From CAYZHM01 sp964478225 (GTDB lineage Bacteria; Pseudomonadota; Alphaproteobacteria; Micavibrionales; Micavibrionaceae): a stretch of 64,000 nucleotides of DNA. The position numbers and the translations under genes were made by a program. Positions 25,953 through 33,758 of the stretch are shown here, in pieces; positions within the stretch are counted from its first letter, which is position 1, and the number at the start of each line of letters is the position of its first letter. The stretch spans positions 186,001-250,000 of the forward strand of contig CAYZHM010000001.1 in assembly GCA_964478225.1 (NCBI GenBank), written 5' to 3'. The notes under the pieces were generated by a model, which saw only the letters and a program-made list of their open reading frames with translations, was not told where the DNA came from and made no database searches.

Positions 25953-26647
25953 TTAAGTTTGAGCATGTTGGGCTGCGCTACGGAGTTGGGCCAGAAGTAC
26001 TGAGTGATGTCACTTTTACACTAGAGCCCGGGTCCTTTCATTTTCTTACGGGACCAAGCGGCGCTGGGAAAACTTCCCTTTTGCGCTTGATGTATTTAGG
26101 AAAAAAGCCAACGCGTGGTTTGGTTACGATGTTTGGGCAAAACATCAATACAATGACAAGAGAGCAGCTTTCCGAAATCCGTAAGCGCATCGGTGTTGTT
26201 TTCCAGGAATTCAGGCTTTTACCTCATCTCTCCGTTTTTGATAACGTAGCGTTGCCATTGCGGATTATGGGCACGAGCAAAAAAGAAATCCAAAGTAACG
26301 TTGATGAATTGCTCGATTGGGTTGGTCTTGGTGATTACAAACGCGCTTTGCCTTTAACCCTCTCAGGCGGACAGCAACAGCGTGTGGCGATTGCGAGGGC
26401 CGTTATCGCCAGGCCTAAGTTATTGCTTGCAGACGAGCCGACGGGGAATCTGGATGATGATATTGGCTTTCGGTTGATGAATTTGTTTGATCAATTAAAC
26501 CGTATGGGAACAACCGTTGTTATTGCCACCCACAGCAATGTAATCATGGATCAATTTGGGCATCCGCGCCTTGTTTTGGATGCGGGGAGCCTGCATGTAC
26601 ATTCGCCAAGAAATTGGATGAGCAACACCATGGAGAGTGCGCTTTGA
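25949..26647 (+). CDS. ftsE: Cell division ATP-binding protein FtsE
   Basis: The 232-residue ATPase of the FtsEX complex, which acts at the septum to control peptidoglycan hydrolases. Walker A is GPSGAGKTS, the ABC signature is LSGGQQQRVAIARA, and Walker B is LLLADEPTGNLD; the Q-loop VVFQEFRLLPHLSVFDNVALPL is typical of FtsE. The start is GTG at 25949, overlapping the upstream gene by four bases. ftsX follows with an overlap. Confidence 0.95.
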   Translation: MIKFEHVGLRYGVGPEVLSDVTFTLEPGSFHFLTGPSGAGKTSLLRLMYLGKKPTRGLVTMFGQNINTMTREQLSEIRKRIGVVFQEFRLLPHLSVFDNVALPLRIMGTSKKEIQSNVDELLDWVGLGDYKRALPLTLSGGQQQRVAIARAVIARPKLLLADEPTGNLDDDIGFRLMNLFDQLNRMGTTVVIATHSNVIMDQFGHPRLVLDAGSLHVHSPRNWMSNTMESAL

Positions 26648-27585
26648 TTGAGGGCCTTATTAAAGATAAAAAGCTTGGCGTTGTTGAAGGCAAACATCGA
26701 TATGATTTGCCTTTGAACAAGGATGCTGGCGCGGGATTTCTGATTGTCCTTATTGCTTTGATGACGCTTTTGGTCTGTGCGGCTTTGAGCGCTTTTTTGC
26801 TTTTGGGCAAAACAACGCATCATTGGGAATCTGCGCTTGAAAATAAGCTTAGCATTGAGATTCCTGCAGAAGACGAAAATGGAAAAATTTTGGAGAATGC
26901 GTTTGTTCGTGATTTAGCGTACCAAACGGAGAAAGCGCTTAATAGCTTATCTCAAGTTACGTCTGTTCATGTTTTAGAGCAAAAGGATGTTGTTGAGCTT
27001 GTACGGCCTTGGTTGGGTGAAGACATTGTTTTGGATGACTTTCCTTTGCCAGTTTTAATGACTGTAGAAGTTGACGATAGCAGCGAGGAAACCATTGCGA
27101 TTGTTAAGCGCAGATTGTTGCAGATTTCACCGCAAATCCATGTTGATACGCATGAGACATGGTTGCAAAGCGTGATGAAGCTTACGGGGGGATTGCAGTT
27201 TTCAGCTTTGATTGTTGTTTTGCTTATTGGAGCCGTCACCGTTGTGGCGATTGCCGGGGCTATGCGGATGCGCATGGCTTTGCACGAGGATGATGTGGAG
27301 CTTCTACATCTTATGGGGGCGAATGATTCTTATATTACAGCCCAATTTCAAAGACATGCGCTTATTCTGGCTTTACAGGGGAGTGCATGTGGCCTGGGGT
27401 TTGCTTTTATCGGATTGATGGTTTTTGAGATTATAGCCTCGAGCAGTGAAAGCTTTACAGCGACTTTTCTTAGATTTTCCTTTTGGGATTTTGCATTTAT
27501 TATTCTCTTGCCCTTGCTTATTTGCTGTATTTCGGCCTTGAGTGCGCGACATACGGTCTTGCGCGCATTGGGTCAAATGCCGTAA
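26644..27585 (+). CDS. ftsX: Cell division protein FtsX (permease)
   Basis: The integral-membrane partner of FtsE. A cytoplasmic N-terminus leads to a first helix (GAGFLIVLIALMTLLVCAAL), a large periplasmic loop of about 130 residues, then three further helices; LHEDDVELLHLMGAND before the third helix is the usual FtsX cytoplasmic loop. The open frame begins at 26614 inside ftsE, but GGAGAG six bases before the TTG at 26644, which overlaps the ftsE stop (TTGA), makes that the likely start. No cognate amidase activator is seen nearby. Confidence 0.93.
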   Translation: MIEGLIKDKKLGVVEGKHRYDLPLNKDAGAGFLIVLIALMTLLVCAALSAFLLLGKTTHHWESALENKLSIEIPAEDENGKILENAFVRDLAYQTEKALNSLSQVTSVHVLEQKDVVELVRPWLGEDIVLDDFPLPVLMTVEVDDSSEETIAIVKRRLLQISPQIHVDTHETWLQSVMKLTGGLQFSALIVVLLIGAVTVVAIAGAMRMRMALHEDDVELLHLMGANDSYITAQFQRHALILALQGSACGLGFAFIGLMVFEIIASSSESFTATFLRFSFWDFAFIILLPLLICCISALSARHTVLRALGQMP

Positions 27586-27593
27586 AACAAGGT

Positions 27594-28160
27594 ATGCGAT
27601 TTATTAAACCAATCTTTTTAGGACTGGCTGTGGTTTTATGCTTTTGGTTGGCAGGACTGGCTGTGTTTTGTTTTGTTGTCGCAAGTGAAGGAGAGATAGA
27701 TCCTCCGAAGGCTGATGCGATTATCGTTCTAACGGGCGCTCCTGGGCGGATTGAGAAGGCGCTTGATTTATTTGCACTTGAGAAGTCGGGCGATGTTTTT
27801 ATTAGCGGCGTTTATCCAAGTGTCAGTATGGAAGATATCCGGGCCAAGTCTCCGTCCATATTGCCCGATTGCTGCATCACGCTTGGGTACCAGGCAACAT
27901 CCACAGAGGAAAATGGAGTCGAGGTTGAGAAGTGGTTGCACGGATCAGATTTCAGGTCTGTTATTCTTGTCACCTCCGCTTATCATATGCCTCGGGCACG
28001 CGTAGAGCTTGGATTCCTTAAGGAGATGGGTATAGAAGTGCATCCGGTAACTGTTTATGATGCTGCGGCGCCATCTCGAAAGGATTTCGCCAAACTTATC
28101 CTTTCCGAATATCATAAAACTTTGTATCGCTGGATCCAGATTCATGTTCTAGGACGTTAA
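27594..28160 (+). CDS. YdcF family (DUF218) membrane-anchored protein
   Basis: A 188-residue protein with an N-terminal membrane anchor (about 5-30; IFLGLAVVLCFWLAGLAVFC) and a DUF218/YdcF domain: ADAIIVLTGAPGRIEKAL, GDVFISGVY and SVILVTSAYHMPRARVE. Related proteins such as SanA and ElyC affect envelope integrity and lipid-carrier metabolism. The frame opens at 27483 inside ftsX, but the ATG at 27594, after AACAAGG, gives the proper anchor. It lies nine bases after ftsX and three bases before the PlsC fusion gene, in one operon. Confidence 0.85.
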   Translation: MRFIKPIFLGLAVVLCFWLAGLAVFCFVVASEGEIDPPKADAIIVLTGAPGRIEKALDLFALEKSGDVFISGVYPSVSMEDIRAKSPSILPDCCITLGYQATSTEENGVEVEKWLHGSDFRSVILVTSAYHMPRARVELGFLKEMGIEVHPVTVYDAAAPSRKDFAKLILSEYHKTLYRWIQIHVLGR

Positions 28161-28163
28161 ATT

Positions 28164-29645
28164 ATGAAACGCGCCTGGGTACGATCTGCGATTTTTAATA
28201 CTCTTTTTTGGATATGGTCTTTTCTTCTGTGCCTTATTTATATCCCGGCAATTATTTTACCGCGCCGGCTGTTTATGGGGCTGGTTCATTTCTATCTTTA
28301 TGGTGTTGAATTTCTTGAATTACATGTGTTTGGGTTGCGGCTTGAAGTTCGGGGAATGGAACATTTGCCCAAAGACGGATCATACATTGTGGCGGCCAAG
28401 CATCAATCGCCATATGAAACTCTGAAATTACATCTGATTTTTAAAGATCCAGCAGTCATTCTTAAAAAGGAACTTTTGCGTATTCCCTTGTGGGGAATGT
28501 ATTTGGCAAAAGCAGATGTTATAGCGATTGATCGTTCAACTCCTGATACTGCTATTCAGTCTATTCAAACAGGTGCTTTGCGCATGAAGGAGCAAGGCCG
28601 ACCGATTATTATTTTTCCGCAAGGAACGCGCGTATGGCCCAATCAAACCCCTCGTGAAAAACCTTACAAGGTTGGAGTTGCCCGTATTCAGGAAGCCACA
28701 GATTTGCCGATTATTCCGATGGCTATGAACGCTGGGATGTATTGGCCGCGTAGTGGATGGGGCAAGACGCCTGGAACTGTCGTATTCGAGTTTCTTGAAC
28801 CTATCATGCCGGGGAAAAATCGTTCTGAATTGTTGGCTCATATTGAGAAGGTCGTAGAAGAAAAATCCAATGTGTTAATGGAGGAAGCGAGAACCATTCA
28901 GAAAAAGAAAAAGTCTGGTTTATTGGCATGCGTTGTAGTTTTTACAGTCTTTGCTGGGATTTATTCAGCCATCTGGTTTGAAATCAAATCCAAGATTTTG
29001 GATTTTTACCTTCATTTTCCAGCACATAATGATGAAGTTGTGAGAACAGTTGATTCAGCTGCTATGGACGGATATCCATTTTTTATGAGATTGAGGAGCG
29101 CTCAAGACAGCCTTTCCGATGCCCGCGGAAGAATAGACGTGAGCGCGCTTGAGGTTGTTACTCCCGCATTACCCCTGCCCTTTTTACCAATTGATTTTAA
29201 AGCGGATGATCTTGAGGTGAAAGATGTGGCATGGAGTGAGGCTTTAACATTTGAAAATGCAAAAGCAACGGCCACATATGATGGTCGTATGATTAAAATT
29301 ACCGATGGCTTGCTGAAAGACGGTGATTTTGAGGGAGAATTTGAAGGGATTGTTGATCCCACACAAAACCCTCCAGAAATTGACATGGTATTGCGATTGA
29401 AAAATTATACGGCATTTGTCGAAACCCTTGTTCGCAAGAAAATTATCGCTGAAAAAATGCAGGTCTGGGCTATAGCAGGGCTTGGGGCCTTTGATAAAAA
29501 TGGATATGCGGAAATCCCACTGAAACAAAAGCAAGGCATTTTATATGCGGGACCTTTTCCAGTTTACCAAATCGCCTCCAAACACAGAATTTCTGGGGAG
29601 CCTATTCGTCGGCAGCAGACTGTACCCGACCCTGTTCATCCCTGA
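28164..29645 (+). CDS. plsC: PlsC-type acyltransferase fused to a DUF2125-like domain
   Basis: A 493-residue, two-domain protein. Residues 1-245 are a 1-acyl-sn-glycerol-3-phosphate acyltransferase, with an N-terminal membrane helix, AAKHQSPYETLKL (His of the HX4D/E catalytic motif) and FPQGTR (acceptor-binding motif). Residues about 250-490 contain a second membrane helix (GLLACVVVFTVFAGIYSAIW) and an extracytoplasmic DUF2125-like domain, with GYPFFMRL and a C-terminal PLKQKQGILYAGPFP. Elsewhere these are usually separate genes; here they are one open frame. The acyltransferase step in phospholipid synthesis is clear; the second domain's role is unknown. Its end overlaps the convergent tyrC gene by 44 bases. 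Confidence 0.85.
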   Translation: MKRAWVRSAIFNTLFWIWSFLLCLIYIPAIILPRRLFMGLVHFYLYGVEFLELHVFGLRLEVRGMEHLPKDGSYIVAAKHQSPYETLKLHLIFKDPAVILKKELLRIPLWGMYLAKADVIAIDRSTPDTAIQSIQTGALRMKEQGRPIIIFPQGTRVWPNQTPREKPYKVGVARIQEATDLPIIPMAMNAGMYWPRSGWGKTPGTVVFEFLEPIMPGKNRSELLAHIEKVVEEKSNVLMEEARTIQKKKKSGLLACVVVFTVFAGIYSAIWFEIKSKILDFYLHFPAHNDEVVRTVDSAAMDGYPFFMRLRSAQDSLSDARGRIDVSALEVVTPALPLPFLPIDFKADDLEVKDVAWSEALTFENAKATATYDGRMIKITDGLLKDGDFEGEFEGIVDPTQNPPEIDMVLRLKNYTAFVETLVRKKIIAEKMQVWAIAGLGAFDKNGYAEIPLKQKQGILYAGPFPVYQIASKHRISGEPIRRQQTVPDPVHP

Positions 29646-30540
29646 TTTTTTGTGGGGGGGCGTTCAGGCCTTCGTCACCAAGCTCAAGGATTTGTCTGCG
29701 AATTTCGCGGGTGTGTGAGAGGTTTTCCAAGATATATTCTGCATCGCCGCGGCGGATAGCTTTTTGCATCGCAGTCAGATCTTCCGAAAATCTTTGTAGA
29801 ATTTCAAGAATGGCGTCCTTGTTGTTTAAAAAGACGTCGCGCCACATCACAGGGTCAGATGCCGCAATACGTGTGAAGCCACGAAAACCGCTTGCGGAAT
29901 ATTTGATGACTTCGGCTTTGGCTTCATCTTCGAGAGCGTTAGCGGTTCCTACGATTGTGTATGCGATCAGGTGAGGCAGGTGCGAAGTGATGCCCAGAAC
30001 AAGGTCATGATGACGTGCATCCATTAACTCGATGCGGGCGCCGCAGGATTCCCAAAACAATGTCGCCTTTTCAACAGCTTTGATGTCGCAGTCTGGCTGC
30101 GGAGTTAAAATGCACCAACGACCTTGAAAGAGTTCTGCGAACCCTGCCCGGGGTCCGGAAAATTCTGTTCCTGCAATCGGGTGTCCGGGGACAAAATGAA
30201 CACTTTCGGGCAAAAACGGCATAAGCTTGTCTATTGCCGAACGTTTAACAGACCCAACATCCATAACGATAGCGCCTGGCTTTAGAGCTGGGCCAATCAA
30301 AGCACCAATTTCTTCGTATCCCCCAACAGGAATGCAGAGAATGACCAGATCGCTGCCGATTACGCTTTGCTGGATGTTATCCGTCGCAAGATCTGCAATC
30401 TCGAGCTCTTTGACGATTCTGCAGACTTTGGGATCTTTGTCAGCGGCGATAATTTTTTGGGTGATGCCGCTTTTTCTTGCCGCCCGGGCCAGCGAGGAGC
30501 CGATTAATCCCATGCCGATGATTGTTATTTTTTTAAACAT
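29602..30540 (-). CDS. tyrC: Prephenate/arogenate dehydrogenase
   Basis: NAD(P)-dependent dehydrogenase for tyrosine synthesis, 312 residues. It starts with a Rossmann motif (ITIIGMGLIGSSLARAARK), followed by VMDVGSVKRSAI, the HFVPGHPIAGTEFSGP active-site region, and HHDLVLGITSHLPHLIAY. There is no chorismate mutase fusion; instead a chorismate mutase-like gene lies just upstream and overlaps it by eight bases. The last ~30 residues are polar and overlap the convergent PlsC fusion gene. Whether prephenate or arogenate is preferred cannot be told. Confidence 0.93.
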   Translation of the reverse strand: MFKKITIIGMGLIGSSLARAARKSGITQKIIAADKDPKVCRIVKELEIADLATDNIQQSVIGSDLVILCIPVGGYEEIGALIGPALKPGAIVMDVGSVKRSAIDKLMPFLPESVHFVPGHPIAGTEFSGPRAGFAELFQGRWCILTPQPDCDIKAVEKATLFWESCGARIELMDARHHDLVLGITSHLPHLIAYTIVGTANALEDEAKAEVIKYSASGFRGFTRIAASDPVMWRDVFLNNKDAILEILQRFSEDLTAMQKAIRRGDAEYILENLSHTREIRRQILELGDEGLNAPPQKIRDEQGRVQSAADE

Positions 30541-31420
30541 GAGTTTTTATGGGGCTAAGTTTTGGTGGGACAGGATAACCACCAAGGCATGTGCACCTGG
30601 TTTCATAATCCTCGAATATCTTTTCAATTTCAGCAATCTTTTTATTGTCAGGTGCAAAATATCCGGCAACGACAATCATGTGCAAACTAGGTTCGTTAGT
30701 GTTAGAGCTGCTTTTTGTGGAAAGAGACAAAGGCTCTAATCCTATTTTTTTCAATTCTTCATATATGCGGGCACGGCTGATGCTAGAATCGGTTTCCATG
30801 ACAAAACATGTGTGGTCTTCTCCGGAATCGAGAAACTCAATCTTCGATAAAACCATGGCTTTGGGTTCAGTGCCCATGAAAGTCTCTGATCTTTCGTACC
30901 CATATGGGAGGGCGCAAACAATCCGCATATTCTTATCTTTGGCATTATAAACATGCACCCACCACGGTGTTTCGTCACTGGTATCCACACCTTCGTAAGG
31001 CCATGGCAAAACAGCGAAGGACGCATTATTGTCGCGCACGGACGCCACGGCCATAAGAGGTGTTGCGGTTTTTGAAATGGGTAAAACACTTCCAAAATAG
31101 TTCTTGGCCATATCCCAATATTCATGAAAATGTGCTGAGTCAGTTACAACAACACGTAAGCCTGTTTGCATCATACACACCGCGCCCACAAGCTCGCGCC
31201 AAATACTAAGGATCGCAGATTCAGGTAAAGGCCCTTGATGACGCTTGATGAGCCTACGGATCATTTTGGCTTCGCGTTCAGGATGGACAATCTGGATGTT
31301 ATTTTTGCGTTTTTCGTCTGCGACGTCCATAATGAGATCTGCGCGTTCCATGAGCAAATCATGGATTTTATTATCCAGCGCATCAATTTTTTTACGGATT
31401 TCTGTCAGCTTTTTTGACAT
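30533..31420 (-). CDS. Chorismate mutase with C-terminal prephenate dehydratase-like region
   Basis: The ATG at 31420 starts an AroQ-type chorismate mutase helical domain (about 1-85; MSKKLTEIRKKIDALDNKI, then DEKRKNN, HPEREAKMIRRL and LSIWRELV). It is followed by about 210 residues resembling the alphaproteobacterial chorismate-mutase extension, with a periplasmic-binding-protein-like and ACT-like end (HTCFVMETDSSISRARIYEEL). It converts chorismate to prephenate, the substrate of the next gene, tyrC, which it overlaps by eight bases. The usual aminotransferase gene between the two in related genomes is absent here. Whether the C-terminal part is catalytic is doubtful, since the dehydratase TRF motif is not seen. 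Confidence 0.85.
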   Translation of the reverse strand: MSKKLTEIRKKIDALDNKIHDLLMERADLIMDVADEKRKNNIQIVHPEREAKMIRRLIKRHQGPLPESAILSIWRELVGAVCMMQTGLRVVVTDSAHFHEYWDMAKNYFGSVLPISKTATPLMAVASVRDNNASFAVLPWPYEGVDTSDETPWWVHVYNAKDKNMRIVCALPYGYERSETFMGTEPKAMVLSKIEFLDSGEDHTCFVMETDSSISRARIYEELKKIGLEPLSLSTKSSSNTNEPSLHMIVVAGYFAPDNKKIAEIEKIFEDYETRCTCLGGYPVPPKLSPIKTHV

Positions 31421-31460
31421 GATGAAAACGTTACAGACGAAAGCCCCTGAAATCAATCGT

Positions 31461-32207
31461 TTATGAAGTTCGGCCTAGGCCCTGCGGTACAGGACGGGGC
31501 ATAAAGGCGCGCCCACGGACAACAACTTTGGAACCAGAATCAGGGCCGCTTCGGGCATAAAGTTGCTTGGTGGCTTCAACGATATGGAGGCCAGCTCCAA
31601 AAGGTAAAAACCGCTTTCCTAGCTCTTCTATGACTATTGCTGACTTCAAGACAGGGCCAAAACGTAAGGGAGGCATGTAAAGAGCGCCTTCTGTATTCTC
31701 GTGAACAAAGAGATTATCGTGGAGATAATTTGTAATCTGGGAAGCGCTGTAGGGCGTTCCCTGGCCAAAAGGTGACCAGTCGGCCCGCGCCCAAAAACCT
31801 CCGCGGTTAGGAACAATGACCAGCAGACGTCCATTCCCTTTCAGGACACGCCATATTTCTTGCATGCTTGGTTGCAGAAGTTCGGAATATTCCAGGGAAT
31901 GAACAAGAATGATGCGGTCTATAGAGGCAGTTTCAAAGGGAAGTTCCCCCTCTTCCGCAAGGCAAACAAGATTTTTTTGATCCTGTGGCCAGTGGTGAGC
32001 GCCCTGAGCGGCAGGCATGACAGCAAATGTGCGCTCTGCTTCTTCCATGAAAATACGAAGATAAGGAACAGAATAGCCGCACCCCATGATGCGCAACCCA
32101 TGAACATCTGGCCAGAATTCACGGAGACGGCTTTGTAGAACGCGGCGGATAATGCGGCCTGTTTTAGAGTTGTAGAAAGATTTGAGATCGTAAACCGAAC
32201 GGTACAT
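31461..32207 (-). CDS. Class I SAM-dependent methyltransferase
   Basis: A 248-residue protein with a SAM-binding fold: LRIMGCGYSVPYL (motif I), LPFETASIDRIILVHSLEY (post-I/II region) and EIWRVLKGNGRLLVIVPN (motif III/IV). The N-terminus (SVYDLKSFYNSKTGRIIRRV) matches an alphaproteobacterial group of uncharacterised methyltransferases. The substrate is unknown. It lies nine bases after mutT and 40 before the chorismate mutase gene, in one minus-strand run. Confidence 0.8.
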   Translation of the reverse strand: MYRSVYDLKSFYNSKTGRIIRRVLQSRLREFWPDVHGLRIMGCGYSVPYLRIFMEEAERTFAVMPAAQGAHHWPQDQKNLVCLAEEGELPFETASIDRIILVHSLEYSELLQPSMQEIWRVLKGNGRLLVIVPNRGGFWARADWSPFGQGTPYSASQITNYLHDNLFVHENTEGALYMPPLRFGPVLKSAIVIEELGKRFLPFGAGLHIVEATKQLYARSGPDSGSKVVVRGRAFMPRPVPQGLGRTS

Positions 32208-32216
32208 ATCTTGAAT

Positions 32217-32666
32217 TTACAGATGATCGTGTAATTGTGCAATCAGAGGAATGTCTGCGGCGGGCATTGGGTATTGATAAAGGTCGGCCGGCTTTACCCA
32301 TTCGAGGGCTTGATGTTCAAGAGGTTTTGGGATGCCTTTCCACATGCGGCAGACAAAAAGCGGCATCAAAAGATGAAAATCTTCATAGCTATGTGAGGCA
32401 AAACCTATGGGAGTATAACATGTGGGCCGTGTTTCGATCCCAAGCTCTTCTTGAAGTTCGCGCATTAGGGCGAATTCGGGCGTTTCACCGTCTTTGAGTT
32501 TACCGCCCGGAAATTCCCACAAGCCAGCCATTGATTTATTTTCGGGACGTTGGGCTATAAGAACACGGCCGTCCTTGTCTACAAGGGCGGCCGCGGCAAC
32601 CAGTACTGTTTTTAGGTGTTTTTCCTGTACAGGCTTTGGATTTTTCAGTGCTTCAATACAGCTCAT
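32217..32666 (-). CDS. mutT: MutT-type Nudix hydrolase (8-oxo-dGTP diphosphatase)
   Basis: A 149-residue Nudix protein with a complete Nudix box, GGKLKDGETPEFALMRELQ followed by EELGI. The N-terminus VAAAALVDKDGRVLIAQRPENK fits the MutT subfamily, which hydrolyses oxidised dGTP to prevent A-C transversions. Its ATG overlaps the parvulin gene end by four bases, so it is the second gene of the parvulin-mutT-methyltransferase-chorismate mutase-tyrC run. Confidence 0.9.
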   Translation of the reverse strand: MSCIEALKNPKPVQEKHLKTVLVAAAALVDKDGRVLIAQRPENKSMAGLWEFPGGKLKDGETPEFALMRELQEELGIETRPTCYTPIGFASHSYEDFHLLMPLFVCRMWKGIPKPLEHQALEWVKPADLYQYPMPAADIPLIAQLHDHL

Positions 32667-33652
32667 TCGTCGCCAGCAGCTGGCTCAACTTTTTCGCCGT
32701 TGATGTTGAAACGCTCGATATCCATATCATCGCGCCAAGCCTGGAGAACTTCGTCGAGAATTTGACGACGAAGATCGGCTTCCAGGAATTGCTTAACCTG
32801 ATCAAGCGGGGCTGGTTCACGTATGCGCTTATCCTCAACGCGGATAATATGGTAGCCGAACTGCGTTTTGACCGGGTCTTTTGTGTATGTGCCTGGTTCC
32901 ATAGCGAATGCTGCTTCTGCGAACTCAGGAACAACGTCCCCTTTCAGAAAATACCCTAAATCGCCTCCGTTGGCGGCTGTTGCATCTTTAGAGTTCTCTT
33001 TGGCAAGAGTAGAAAAATCGCCGGTTTCAATTAGCTTTGCGATAATTTCTCTGGCCTTTGCTTCATCGTCGACAAGAATGTGAGAGGCTTTAACTTCTTC
33101 CTCTTTTTTAAACTTAGCGACATAGTCGTCGTAGGCCTTTTGAAGACGATCATCTGTCAGTTTCTCATTAATTTTATTTTGGATGAAGACTGTGCGAACG
33201 ATTTGTTCTTTGGCCAATTCCATCTGCTTTTTGACTTCAGGATCTTGATCTAGGTTCACACTCTTAGCTTTTTCTTCAACAATCTTGGTGTTGATCACTT
33301 GCTCCATGGCAATTGGAAAAAGTTGTTCAATAGGCAGCTGTTGCATCTGTGACGGCATTTTTTGCATAAAGCCAACTACCTCCTGCCGCGTGATCTCTTC
33401 GGCTCCAAGTTTAGCTACAACCGGGTTTCCGGGCTTGATTTCAATCTGTTTGTCTTCTTCTGTAGCGACTTCACCTTCCATTGGAGCTTCTGTAGAAGCT
33501 GGAGATTCGGCGGACGCAACTTCAGCTGGGGGTGGTGTTTCTCCGCTTTTCTTTCCCATTGAAATATAAGCCAGCGCCCCTACGGCAGCGATGACCAAAA
33601 CAACCAAAACAATGACTATAGCATTACCGGATTGCGTTCTTTTTGTAAGCAT
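32663..33652 (-). CDS. Membrane-anchored parvulin-type peptidyl-prolyl isomerase (SurA/PrsA-like)
   Basis: About 329 residues from the ATG at 33652; the longer frame from 33712 adds an unlikely stretch. It has an N-terminal membrane anchor (AIVIVLVVLVIAAVGALAYI), a Pro/Glu/Ala-rich linker, a SurA-like helical chaperone region (about 75-180) and a parvulin domain: VKASHILVDDEAKARE, GDLGYFLKGDVVPEFAEAAF and TQFGYHIIRVEDKR. It should help fold periplasmic and outer-membrane proteins. It is divergent from secA, a frequent alphaproteobacterial arrangement. Confidence 0.92.
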   Translation of the reverse strand: MLTKRTQSGNAIVIVLVVLVIAAVGALAYISMGKKSGETPPPAEVASAESPASTEAPMEGEVATEEDKQIEIKPGNPVVAKLGAEEITRQEVVGFMQKMPSQMQQLPIEQLFPIAMEQVINTKIVEEKAKSVNLDQDPEVKKQMELAKEQIVRTVFIQNKINEKLTDDRLQKAYDDYVAKFKKEEEVKASHILVDDEAKAREIIAKLIETGDFSTLAKENSKDATAANGGDLGYFLKGDVVPEFAEAAFAMEPGTYTKDPVKTQFGYHIIRVEDKRIREPAPLDQVKQFLEADLRRQILDEVLQAWRDDMDIERFNINGEKVEPAAGDE

Positions 33653-33680
33653 GGAGTTTCTTTCCCATTGTTGACATACG

Positions 33681-33709
33681 TTGACATGATTAGGGAGACA
33701 GATTAGGTT
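33681..33709 (+). promoter_or_regulatory. Candidate promoter for secA
   Basis: TTGACA at 33681-33686, 17-base spacer and TAGGTT at 33704-33709. A second TTGACA lies ten bases upstream, giving a tandem TTGACATNNG repeat. The -10 hexamer is identical to the one proposed for rimK. Confidence 0.45.
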
Positions 33710-33758
33710 CACTTCAACTTCTTTTCAAGCGTTATTAGAGAATTATATTAGAAATATC

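Noticed and set aside
28390..28430. PlsC motif reads H-X4-E rather than H-X4-D, suggesting an inactive enzyme
   Set aside because: The KHQSxxET form is common in a normal PlsC branch, so it is not evidence of inactivity.
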